Shown: in pieces, positions 1 through 5,635 of the stretch | Layout: the number at the start of each line of letters is the position of its first letter | Numbering within the stretch: position 1 is the first letter of the stretch | Assembly (NCBI GenBank): GCA_030609445.1 | Contig: JAUWCF010000058.1 | Span: 1 to 6,418 of the forward strand | Length of the DNA: 6,418 bases | Source of the DNA: Thermoplasmatota archaeon | Lineage (GTDB): Archaea > Thermoplasmatota > E2 > DHVEG-1 | Direction: 5' to 3' | The notes under the pieces: generated by a model | Database searches by the model: none | What the model was told of the DNA's origin: nothing | The model's input: the letters and a program-made list of their open reading frames with translations, nothing else | Translations under genes and position numbers: made by a program

Positions 1-544
1 ATTGAAGTTGTTCATCTTTGTAACCAACACTTTTTGCAAGTTTCGCCATCTCGTCTTTCACTGATTCGTACTTTGCTTTATCATACGGTGGCTTTGTATC
101 ATCCATTTTATTAATTGCAACAATCAACTGTTTGACACCAAGGGTTCTTGCGAGAAACATGTGTTCTTTTGTCTGAGCCATAATACCCTCTGGACCTGCA
201 ACAACAAGAATTGCAGCATCAGCCTGTGACGTTCCGGTGATCATATTTTTTACAAAGTCTCTGTGACCTGGAGCATCTATGATTGTAATATAGTATTTAT
301 CTGTATCAAATCGTTTATGGGCAACATCAATTGTTACTCCTCTTTCCCGCTCTTCTTTTAAGTTATCAAAGATCCATGCGAGAGCGAAACTTTCTTTTCC
401 TTTTGCTTTTGCTTCTTCTTTATACTTATCGAGCATGTGCTGAGGGAACTGCCCGGTCTGAAGCAATATCTGTCCGACTAACGTGGATTTCCCGTGATCG
501 ACATGACCGATAATTACCATATTCATGTGTGGTTTATCTGCCAT
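1..544 (-). CDS. tuf: Translation elongation factor EF-1 alpha (aEF-1A), N-terminal part, cut by window edge
   Basis: This GTPase brings aminoacyl-tRNA to the ribosomal A site. The window holds the first 181 codons; the family is usually about 425-430 residues, so roughly the GTP-binding domain is present and the two beta-barrel domains lie off the left edge. All nucleotide-binding motifs visible in this part are intact: G1 GHVDHGKST at residues 13-21, G2 RGVTID at 68-73, G3 DAPGH at 90-94 and G4 NKMD at 145-148. The insertion between G1 and G2 (about residues 31-65, with [13 protein letters not shown]) is the archaeal/eukaryotic EF-1A form rather than bacterial EF-Tu. The ATG at 544 is chosen because a GGAGGT ribosome site sits six bases upstream and the protein starts with the usual [18 protein letters not shown] pattern. 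It follows the mutase gene on the same strand with a 123-base gap holding its own likely promoter. Identification is secure. Confidence 0.97.
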   Translation of the reverse strand, partial: MADKPHMNMVIIGHVDHGKSTLVGQILLQTGQFPQHMLDKYKEEAKAKGKESFALAWIFDNLKEERERGVTIDVAHKRFDTDKYYITIIDAPGHRDFVKNMITGTSQADAAILVVAGPEGIMAQTKEHMFLARTLGVKQLIVAINKMDDTKPPYDKAKYESVKDEMAKLAKSVGYKDEQLQ

Positions 545-550
545 AATTTT

Positions 551-556
551 ACCTCC
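551..556 (-). promoter_or_regulatory. Ribosome binding site of EF-1 alpha
   Basis: Read on the minus strand this is GGAGGT, six bases ahead of the ATG at 544. It fixes the start codon of the elongation factor. Confidence 0.85.
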
Positions 557-624
557 ATTTAACTACATTTCAATTTAGTATTTATTTCTTTCCCATTCTT
601 TAGGGTTTGATAGCGTATACCCTT

Positions 625-636
625 CTTATTTATAAG
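625..636 (-). promoter_or_regulatory. Candidate TATA box for EF-1 alpha
   Basis: The minus strand reads CTTATAAATAAG, a good archaeal box A. A start about 25 bases downstream would give a leader of roughly 55-60 bases carrying the GGAGGT site. A second AT-rich stretch nearer the gene (around 575-585, AAATAAATACT) is an alternative but would leave a leader of only about ten bases. Nothing downstream of the mutase stop looks like a strong terminator, so read-through from it is possible. Confidence 0.45.
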
Positions 637-667
637 ATTTACCTAGAGACAAATGATGAGCTGTAGA

Positions 668-2056
668 TCATAAATTTTGTTTTTGCTTTTCATCAATTAC
701 CTTCTGAAGCCTCTGCATAAACTGTGTTGTAAGACGAGTAAGAGAAGATTCATCGTCTGCTTCAGCAGTAAGTCTAATGATCGGGCCTGTATTGGACTGT
801 CGTATAAGAACCCAACCGTCATCAAGAGTAACTCGAATACCATCTAAAACACTAGTGTTGTCAAACTCCCGGGTCAGCTCGCTTTTTAATGTTTCTATAA
901 CGTTAGTTTTAATGTCATCTGGGCAGTCTATTTCTTCTCGTGCAGTTGGGTACATGGGAAGTTCGTCAACAAGTTCACTAAGTGTTTTTTCATTGTCTTG
1001 TAGGACCTCAGCCATCTTTAGAGGTACAACAATTGCATCATCAAACAAGAAATATTCTGGTAAGATAATATGACCTGATGATTCAATTCCTATACACGCG
1101 TTTTCTTTCTTACCTTCAAGTGTTAGAAAGGTGTGCCCAACACGGATCTGTTTGACGTTAAATCCAAGTGGTTCCAACTGTTCTCGTACTGCCTTAGAAA
1201 CTTCTACATTAACAATGACAGTTCGGTTCTTATCAGCGATCCCAAACTTACTCAAAATAATTCCCGTCTGATCTGCCGGCAATACTCTGCCTGTGTTATC
1301 AACAATTACTGCTCGGTCTCCATCACCATCAAATGCGACCCCGAAATCACATTGTTGATCCTGCACAGTATTTACAAGTACACTAAGGTTCTTCGCCTTT
1401 GGTTCAGAAGGACGCTTTGAAAATAATGGATCTGGATCGCAAAATACAGGAACAAACTCTAAACCTAAGGATTTGAAAACATCTGGTGCTGAAAGCGTCA
1501 TACTTGCACCACCACAATCAACAGCTACCTTGATAGGTTTTTTAAAGTTAAATTTTGAGAGGAAAAAATCTTTGTATTTTGTTTGTACATCAATTGTTTT
1601 AACGGCACCAACTGTTCTCCAGTCAGCTGTTTCAAATTCATCATCAAGTGTAAAATCTCGAATTTTTTCAAGTGCTTCAACAGGAAGACCAACGCCATCG
1701 CCATAGTAAAACTTGATGCCGTTCCATTCAGGAGGTAAATGACTTGCTGTCACAAACGCAATAAGAGCATGATTGGATTTCCACCCGGCAAATAAGGTTT
1801 GTCCAAACGCTGAAGTTCCGGTATATTGCACTTCAACTCCAGTCGATGACACACCGGAGATAAACGAATAAACTAACGATGGACTTGATTGACGAATGTC
1901 GTCACCTACAGTTAGATTTTTTCCATTAATAACTTTTTTCACATAAGTTCCTGCAGCCTGCCCAATCTTATAGAACAGCTCTGGAGAAATATCGTCTTGA
2001 TAGATTCCTCTAATATCATAGGCTCTGAAAATATGTGGAGAAATATCTTTTTGCAT
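668..2056 (-). CDS. Phosphomannomutase / phosphoglucomutase (alpha-D-phosphohexomutase family)
   Basis: This enzyme interconverts hexose-6-phosphate and hexose-1-phosphate through a phosphoserine, supplying sugar-1-phosphate for NDP-sugar synthesis. The 462 residues match the usual family length. Visible motifs are FRAYDIRGIY near the N-terminus (10-19), the phosphoserine loop TASHLPPEWNG with catalytic Ser105, the Mg-binding loop DGDGDR at 243-248, the sugar-specificity loop GIESSGH at 323-329 and the C-terminal phosphate-binding loop RQSNTGPIIR at 419-428. Two positions depart from what is most common: Leu107 where Asn is usual (TASHNPP) and Gly424 where Glu is usual (SNTEP). The substrate (mannose, glucose or glucosamine phosphate) cannot be read from the sequence. 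The frame is open to a TTG at 2065, but ATG 2056 is preferred because a TATA box lies about 25 bases upstream, implying a leaderless message. An NDP-sugar pyrophosphorylase, the next step, is encoded on the same strand at 3090-4118. Confidence 0.93.
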   Translation of the reverse strand: MQKDISPHIFRAYDIRGIYQDDISPELFYKIGQAAGTYVKKVINGKNLTVGDDIRQSSPSLVYSFISGVSSTGVEVQYTGTSAFGQTLFAGWKSNHALIAFVTASHLPPEWNGIKFYYGDGVGLPVEALEKIRDFTLDDEFETADWRTVGAVKTIDVQTKYKDFFLSKFNFKKPIKVAVDCGGASMTLSAPDVFKSLGLEFVPVFCDPDPLFSKRPSEPKAKNLSVLVNTVQDQQCDFGVAFDGDGDRAVIVDNTGRVLPADQTGIILSKFGIADKNRTVIVNVEVSKAVREQLEPLGFNVKQIRVGHTFLTLEGKKENACIGIESSGHIILPEYFLFDDAIVVPLKMAEVLQDNEKTLSELVDELPMYPTAREEIDCPDDIKTNVIETLKSELTREFDNTSVLDGIRVTLDDGWVLIRQSNTGPIIRLTAEADDESSLTRLTTQFMQRLQKVIDEKQKQNL

Positions 2057-2094
2057 ACACCGCAATTACAGGTGTGTTATAAAAATCTGATTGA
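2055..2094. repeat. Hairpin-forming repeat, copy 1 (overlaps mutase start and promoter)
   Basis: This copy shares 18 identical bases (2055-2072) and then 13 identical bases (2082-2094) with copy 2 at 2497-2535. The arms ACACC (2057-2061) and GGTGT (2071-2075) can pair around a nine-base loop. Relative to copy 2 it lacks CCGG and carries an extra TTATA, and that extra block forms the core of the mutase TATA box. Confidence 0.7.
2076..2085 (-). promoter_or_regulatory. TATA box of the phosphohexomutase gene
   Basis: The minus strand reads TTTTTATAAC, centred about 25 bases ahead of the ATG at 2056. The message would therefore begin at or next to the start codon (leaderless), in keeping with no credible ribosome site before either ATG 2056 or TTG 2065. 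Confidence 0.5.
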
Positions 2095-2111
2095 CAACCC
2101 TTTGTCAGAAA

Positions 2112-2121
2112 TATTTATATG
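2112..2121 (+). promoter_or_regulatory. TATA box of the small secreted protein gene
   Basis: TATTTATATG lies about 40 bases before the ATG at 2156. A transcript starting near 2140 would have a short leader containing the GGAGGG ribosome site at 2143-2148. It points away from the mutase promoter, making 2057-2155 a divergent control region. Confidence 0.55.
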
Positions 2122-2155
2122 CCAATTAGTATACTACATATTGGAGGGCGAAAAT

Positions 2156-2467
2156 ATGAAGAAAAAAATAGTGGGGATTTTAGTATGTATGCTGATGGTC
2201 TTGCCAGTTTTAACAATGACCGTCGCTGCAGAGAAAACGCAACGTATTATTGTAGTTGGAAAAATTACTGATCTTGTTGTAGAAGAAGATGCTGTTTCCT
2301 GGACAAATATCAGAGTTCGATCCCGTTTTACCGAATTTAATGACGGGACCCGCACCATTGGTATTGCTTGGGCATACGACGGAACAAGTGAGTTTTCAAC
2401 AGATGAATACAAGATTCGTGGGATTATAAGACCAAATTTTATATGTTTAATCATTACAACTATTTAA
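2156..2467 (+). CDS. Small secreted or membrane-anchored protein, function unknown
   Basis: The 103-residue protein begins with a clear signal peptide: KKK at 2-4, a hydrophobic core from about 5 to 24, and a likely cut after Ala25 (VAA before Glu26). The remaining 78 or so residues are rich in beta-prone stretches (RIIVVGKITDLVVEE, NIRVRSRF) and end in a hydrophobic tail, FICLIITTI. I recognise no domain or catalytic motif. The upstream in-frame codons back to 1997 run through the mutase promoter; ATG 2156 is chosen because GGAGGG sits seven bases before it and the signal peptide starts there. The N-terminus MKKKIVGILVCML closely resembles that of the decayed gene at 5274, suggesting a lineage-specific family of exported proteins. 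It sits between two copies of a hairpin repeat. Existence as a gene is well supported; role is unknown. Confidence 0.82.
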   Translation: MKKKIVGILVCMLMVLPVLTMTVAAEKTQRIIVVGKITDLVVEEDAVSWTNIRVRSRFTEFNDGTRTIGIAWAYDGTSEFSTDEYKIRGIIRPNFICLIITTI

Positions 2468-2496
2468 AAATTGTAACGATTACACTAGTCTTCTGA

Positions 2497-2535
2497 ATAC
2501 ACCGCAATTACAGGCCGGTGTGAAAATCTGATTGA
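2497..2535. repeat. Hairpin-forming repeat, copy 2 (between convergent genes)
   Basis: Here the arms are ACACCG (2499-2504) and CGGTGT (2516-2521), a perfect six-base stem with an eleven-base loop; the shared AAAATCTGATTGA follows at 2523-2535. It falls in the gap between two genes that converge (stops at 2467 and 2552), so it might end transcripts, but no U-run follows the stem on either strand. Confidence 0.7.
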
Positions 2536-2551
2536 AAATAGATTTGTTAAG

Positions 2552-3019
2552 TTATTTGGTCAATTTTCTCAGGAATTTATTTAGCGATGAATTACGTGCC
2601 TTATAGAGTCGTTCCTCTTCAAGTTCCTCCATTTTAGCAAGCTTATCACCTTCGAATCCTTCTTCTGATTTTGTTTTTAATTCCTCAAGCTCGCCAGAAT
2701 CCAGCCAAACACCGCCGCAAGTAAGACAGACATCAACCTCGATCTCATCAGCTTTTTCAATATCCATAAGATTACCGCATTGAGGACAAATCATAGGGCT
2801 GCTGCTCTTTACTCCAATATGTTTTGTCAAATAATTTGACAGTTTTCTATCTTTTAAAAGTTTTTCAAGTTCTCCTTTATCTAGCCATATGCCATTGCAT
2901 TTTGGGCAAACATCAATAATAATATTTGGGCCAAACGTTTCAACTTCTTCTTTATTCATTTCGACCCAGCATTTATGGCATTCATATTTCCTTTCAGATG
3001 ATACTTTTTTAGATACCAT
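2552..3019 (-). CDS. Protein with two TFIIB-like zinc ribbons (zf-TFIIB type)
   Basis: The 155-residue soluble protein has two tandem copies of the same zinc-ribbon unit. Copy one uses Cys14/Cys17 and Cys38/Cys41 and continues NGIWLDKGELEKL; copy two uses Cys78/Cys81 and Cys98/Cys101 and continues GGVWLDSGELEEL. The CPxCxGxWLDxGELE pattern is diagnostic of the family known as zf-TFIIB. Members are small and mostly uncharacterised; the name reflects the fold and does not prove a transcription role. The tail after residue 115 is very acidic/charged (KLAKMEELEEERLYKAR) and likely helical, ending in basic KFLRKLTK. There is no signal peptide or membrane segment. ATG 3019 is favoured: a TATA-like box lies about 25 bases upstream, so the message looks leaderless. 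Its partner, whether nucleic acid or protein, cannot be inferred. Confidence 0.9.
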   Translation of the reverse strand: MVSKKVSSERKYECHKCWVEMNKEEVETFGPNIIIDVCPKCNGIWLDKGELEKLLKDRKLSNYLTKHIGVKSSSPMICPQCGNLMDIEKADEIEVDVCLTCGGVWLDSGELEELKTKSEEGFEGDKLAKMEELEEERLYKARNSSLNKFLRKLTK

Positions 3020-3035
3020 AAGTCCAACATTGTAT

Positions 3036-3048
3036 GTTTATTATTTAA
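3036..3048 (-). promoter_or_regulatory. TATA box of the zinc-ribbon gene
   Basis: The minus strand reads TTAAATAATAAAC, centred about 24 bases before ATG 3019. No ribosome site lies between them, so a leaderless transcript separate from the upstream pyrophosphorylase gene is likely. Confidence 0.45.
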
Positions 3049-3089
3049 TGCTTTACTGTTTGGAAACTGCAAAATGTGTTTTAAGTGTT

Positions 3090-4118
3090 TTATTCCCCGA
3101 TAACGTTACCTATCTGTTTCTTCGGATAACCTTCAGGAATGGGTTGATTCCAAACAACTATATTTTCCAATGTACTGTTTTGTTTTACAGTTTCATTATC
3201 TCCCACAACCGTATTTGTGAGAATTGAATGATCAGATATCTTGCTGTTTTCTCCGACTACGCAATTTGTAAGAGAAACATTTTTTCCAATTATTGCATTA
3301 TTAAAAACAATGGATGAAATAATGTGTGAATCTTCTCCGAGAAGTACGTTATCACCAATTGAAGAGTTGGTTAATCGCCCGTTAATCTTGCAGTTATCTC
3401 CAGTAAAATTCTCGATATTTTGTTTTTTCAAAAGAAACATATGAACATCAATATAACTTCTAATACGCCCGACATCAATCCAATATCCTTTAAATTCAAA
3501 CCCAAAAAATTTTCCTGTGCCATTAATAATTTGAGGAAATATCTCTTTTTCCATCGAAACAAGACGTCCTTTTTCTATGTAATCTAAAACATCATATTCT
3601 AAAAAATATGCGCCTGCATTGATGAGATCAGATGGGGCATCTTCGGGTTTTGGTTTTTCGACAAAATCAATAACATTACCATCCTTTTGTATATCGACAA
3701 CACCAAATTCAGAGACGTTTTTAACAGGCCAAAGAGAAATCGTAGAGACCGCATTGTTTTTTTTATGAAAACGAATCATCTCATCAAGGCTGAGTGAACA
3801 AATAACATCAGCATTAAGAACAAGAAATGGGGCTGTGATGTGTTTTTCTGCAAATTTTACAGCACCCCCTGTACCAAGTGGTTCTGGTTCATCATTAACA
3901 ATAATTTCTTTTCCAAAACTGTTCTTTTTAAAATACTCTTCGATCTGATCTTTTCTATAGTTAACCGCTAGAATTACTTTGTCAACTTCATTTGGAAGTG
4001 ACTCAATGAGATAAGTAATCATAGGTTTGTTAAGTATGGGAAGTAATGCCTTTGCCCTTGTATATGTAAGTGGCTGAAGTCTTGTCCCAAATCCTCCTGC
4101 AAGAATAATTGCTTCCAT
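3090..4118 (-). CDS. NDP-sugar pyrophosphorylase (sugar-1-phosphate nucleotidylyltransferase) with beta-helix C-terminus
   Basis: The enzyme joins a sugar-1-phosphate and an NTP to give an NDP-sugar and pyrophosphate in the cytoplasm. Residues 1 to about 230 are the nucleotidyltransferase domain: LAGGFGTRLQPLT at 6-18 with the basic continuation RAKALLPILNKP (21-32), PLGTGGAV at 80-87, the metal-site NAD at 102-104, EKP at 154-156, NAG at 167-169 and GYWIDVGR at 211-218. Lys23 is the expected catalytic/binding lysine, though the usual Pro before it is Ala22. Residues from about 240 to 330 contain hexapeptide-like turns (SSIGDNVLLGEDS, AIIGKNVSL, CVVGENSKI), the left-handed beta-helix seen in GDP-mannose and related pyrophosphorylases. 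No acyltransferase His-containing site as in GlmU is evident. Nucleotide and sugar cannot be assigned from sequence; mannose-1-phosphate guanylyltransferase or glucose-1-phosphate uridylyl/thymidylyltransferase are both possible. ATG 4118 is preceded by AAAGGAGTG. With the mutase at 668-2056 it forms two successive steps. Confidence 0.93.
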   Translation of the reverse strand: MEAIILAGGFGTRLQPLTYTRAKALLPILNKPMITYLIESLPNEVDKVILAVNYRKDQIEEYFKKNSFGKEIIVNDEPEPLGTGGAVKFAEKHITAPFLVLNADVICSLSLDEMIRFHKKNNAVSTISLWPVKNVSEFGVVDIQKDGNVIDFVEKPKPEDAPSDLINAGAYFLEYDVLDYIEKGRLVSMEKEIFPQIINGTGKFFGFEFKGYWIDVGRIRSYIDVHMFLLKKQNIENFTGDNCKINGRLTNSSIGDNVLLGEDSHIISSIVFNNAIIGKNVSLTNCVVGENSKISDHSILTNTVVGDNETVKQNSTLENIVVWNQPIPEGYPKKQIGNVIGE

Positions 4119-4123
4119 GTTTT

Positions 4124-4132
4124 CACTCCTTT
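4124..4132 (-). promoter_or_regulatory. Ribosome binding site of the pyrophosphorylase
   Basis: AAAGGAGTG on the minus strand ends five bases before ATG 4118 and decides that start. Confidence 0.75.
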
Positions 4133-4165
4133 AACGATCTTTTTATTACCTTGAATCAAACATTT

Positions 4166-4177
4166 GCATATTAAATT
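4166..4177 (-). promoter_or_regulatory. TATA box of the pyrophosphorylase gene
   Basis: The minus strand reads AATTTAATATGC. Initiation about 25 bases downstream (near 4146) would give a leader of some 28 bases with the ribosome site at 4124-4132. Confidence 0.45.
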
Positions 4178-4208
4178 TCACATTCTCAAAATATGAAAAG
4201 ACGCATGA

Positions 4209-4220
4209 CTATAATTATAG
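4209..4220. promoter_or_regulatory. 12-base perfect palindrome between divergent promoters (possible operator)
   Basis: CTATAATTATAG is self-complementary over all 12 bases. It lies between the two outward-facing TATA boxes at 4166-4177 and 4239-4248, where a dimeric regulator could affect both genes. In such AT-rich DNA a chance palindrome is also possible. Confidence 0.3.
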
Positions 4221-4238
4221 AGAATGCAGCGAAATCAA

Positions 4239-4248
4239 TTTATATAAG
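4239..4248 (+). promoter_or_regulatory. TATA box of the caspase-like protease gene
   Basis: TTTATATAAG is a near-ideal archaeal box A. A start near 4270 would give a leader of about 26 bases that includes GGGAG at 4283-4287, eight bases ahead of ATG 4296. Confidence 0.6.
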
Positions 4249-4295
4249 ATATACATTATTATTATATTGTTATATGCCATAAGGGAGAAATAAAA

Positions 4296-5243
4296 ATGAA
4301 GAACAAATCAAATATGAAACTTACAATGCTTGTTGTTTCAATTCTTTGCATAGCATTATTAATCACACCTGTTTGTACTGCAGGGCTAGGTGCAAAAGAC
4401 ATCATTAAGAAAAACAGTAGAATAAATATCTCAAAAACAAACAATCCTCAGGAGGCAGCTGGAACAGAATACTGGGCATTAATATTTGCCGTGGGAATCT
4501 ATAAAAATAATCCACATCAAAATCGTCCGTCAATGCTTATATCTGCAGATAACCTTTACGAAGTACTTATTAATTCGCCTCAATGGCAAGCAGATCACAT
4601 CCATAAAGTTACTGCGAGCGAGGCTACTGGTCAAAGGCTTATACAAGAACTCATTTGGTTAATCCAAAATGAAGATAGCGACGATATGTCACTTATATAT
4701 TTAACAACACATGGTTCTCCATTAAAAGGTCTGGGAGGCAATCCTATTGATCTCCCTCCAAGAGATGAGGATGACGGAGCGGATGAAATCCTTATAATGT
4801 ACGAAGGTTTTGATAAATGGTATGCATTTATATGGGATGATCTGTTGAATTTTTTCCTTAGCTTATTGCAATCAAAAGGGGTCTGTCTTATAGTAGATAG
4901 TTGTTATAGTGGCGGATTCAATGATGACCCAATGTTTGCTGGGAATATATTTGAGGATTATAATGCTAAATCATTTACCCAAGGTTTAGCTGAGGAATTA
5001 TCTGCACAAAATAGAGTAGTTTTAATGTCTTGTGAGGAAGATGAGAGTTGTTATGGATCTTACTTTTCAGAATTTTTAATAGATGGATTTTGGGGAGCAG
5101 CTGATCTTTGGGGAAACAAAGACGGTATCAATTCTGCAGAAGAATCTTTCGATTATGCCAAGTTTTGGGTGAACGAAATGTGTCATTTTAATCCTACAAT
5201 ACTTGATCTTTACCCGGGAGAATATCCAGTAACTTATTCATAA
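4296..5243 (+). CDS. Secreted caspase/metacaspase-fold cysteine protease (peptidase C14-like)
   Basis: The 315-residue precursor has a signal peptide (basic 2-8, hydrophobic 9-25, likely cut near CTA29), so it acts outside the membrane. The mature part shows the p20-like core in order: YWALIFAVGIY (59-69) as the first strand, ISADNLYEVL (82-91) at the position of the conserved 'DA..L' helix, LIYLTTHGSP (133-142) with catalytic His139, and CLIVDSCYSGGF (197-208) with catalytic Cys203. Between His and Cys the acidic DEDDGADEIL (157-166) matches the DG.DE segment of metacaspases. A p10-like half follows: VVLMSCEEDESCYG, then DLWGNKDGINSAEESFDYAKFW, comparable to the 'D.n.DG.vs..E.f.Y' ending of many prokaryotic C14 members. 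The end, ILDLYPGEYPVTYS, looks natural, so the gene appears complete and has no extra C-terminal domain or anchor. Family specificity (Arg/Lys versus Asp) and physiological target are unknown. GGGAG at 4283 supports the start; an internal ATG (Met7) is less likely. Confidence 0.87.
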   Translation: MKNKSNMKLTMLVVSILCIALLITPVCTAGLGAKDIIKKNSRINISKTNNPQEAAGTEYWALIFAVGIYKNNPHQNRPSMLISADNLYEVLINSPQWQADHIHKVTASEATGQRLIQELIWLIQNEDSDDMSLIYLTTHGSPLKGLGGNPIDLPPRDEDDGADEILIMYEGFDKWYAFIWDDLLNFFLSLLQSKGVCLIVDSCYSGGFNDDPMFAGNIFEDYNAKSFTQGLAEELSAQNRVVLMSCEEDESCYGSYFSEFLIDGFWGAADLWGNKDGINSAEESFDYAKFWVNEMCHFNPTILDLYPGEYPVTYS

Positions 5244-5273
5244 GCATTAGATTATATGTGGGAGGCAATAAAA

Positions 5274-5543
5274 ATAAAAAAGAAAACAGTGTGTATTTCG
5301 ATTTGCATACTGTTAATTATTGCTGTACTACCGACATCGGGAACAATAGTAGAAAAATCTTCAATACCTGCTTCTTCCTTAAATAGTCAAGAATCTGTCT
5401 TAGAGGCAGAAATTGAGCCTCATTTCGGGATTTTTGCGATATTAATACATGTTGAAAACATTGGAAATCAATCATCTTCACATCCATCAGACAAATATTG
5501 GTTTCTGCTAAGAAAAAAATGGGATTTAATCCGTGCCACATGA
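5274..5543 (+). pseudogene. Decayed gene for a small exported protein, start codon ATG apparently changed to ATA
   Basis: The frame reads a standard signal peptide, KKKTVCISICILLIIAVLP, with cleavage plausible near SGT, followed by about 60 residues without a recognised domain. GGGAGG at 5260-5265 is a strong ribosome site, but at the right spacing the codon at 5274 is ATA. Aligning this leader with that of the protease gene (GGGAG at 4283, then AATAAAAATG) puts the ATA exactly under the ATG. The first residues would have been MKKKTVCISICIL, matching the pattern of the intact exported protein at 2156. The only upstream ATG in frame (5256) lies before the ribosome site and would add six unnatural residues. 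The body (HFGIFAILIHVENIGN) looks like the start of a beta-rich exported domain but ends early at TGA 5541. It could instead be a live gene using ATA or the 5256 ATG, but loss of function is more likely. It follows the protease by 12 bases up to ATG 5256. Confidence 0.55.
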
Positions 5544-5550
5544 TCATGGT

Positions 5551-5576
5551 TAAAACACACAGATTTTAATGTTTTA
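5551..5576. repeat. Short AT-rich inverted repeat before the tRNA
   Basis: TAAAACA (5551-5557) and TGTTTTA (5570-5576) can pair around a twelve-base loop. It lies just after the stop of the decayed gene and about 60 bases before the tRNA. It may act as a weak transcript end, or be chance in AT-rich DNA. Confidence 0.25.
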
Positions 5577-5635
5577 GACAATGTCAGAAAGCATAGAAAA
5601 ATACTAAAGCAAAGAGAATATTTCCCTCCTTATAC

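Noticed and set aside
331..513. 60-codon plus-strand frame
   Set aside because: It is the antisense shadow of the EF-1 alpha GTPase domain, whose motifs are all intact on the minus strand; the translated product is low-complexity leucine-rich.
777..1706. Three plus-strand frames opposite the phosphohexomutase
   Set aside because: All lie inside the well-supported minus-strand enzyme, have no ribosome sites and resemble nothing.
2057..2065. TTG at 2065 as the mutase start
   Set aside because: It would add only three residues, has no ribosome site, and would place the start closer to the TATA box than normal initiation allows.
2134..2454. Minus-strand frame opposite the small exported protein
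   Set aside because: The plus strand has the TATA box, GGAGGG site and signal peptide; the minus frame has none of these.
2499..2521. Classical intrinsic terminator at repeat copy 2
   Set aside because: The stem is short and not followed by a U-run on either strand.
2055..2535. CRISPR array or integron-type cassette array
   Set aside because: Only two repeat copies 440 bases apart with a gene between, no regular spacers, and no integron integrase or Cas gene in view; a cassette idea is kept only as a hypothesis.
2889..3444. Plus-strand frames opposite the zinc-ribbon and pyrophosphorylase genes
   Set aside because: They are shadows of conserved minus-strand genes with recognisable motifs.
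4262..4444. Minus-strand frame across the protease signal peptide
   Set aside because: It is the complement of a hydrophobic signal-peptide region, which tends to stay open and hydrophobic; no promoter or ribosome site.
4296..5243. Protease as an intracellular caspase-type defence effector
   Set aside because: A clear signal peptide sends it out of the cell, and no sensor or partner gene of a defence system lies beside it.
5317..5547. Minus-strand frame opposite the decayed gene
   Set aside because: No ribosome site or domain; the plus strand has a strong ribosome site and a canonical signal peptide.
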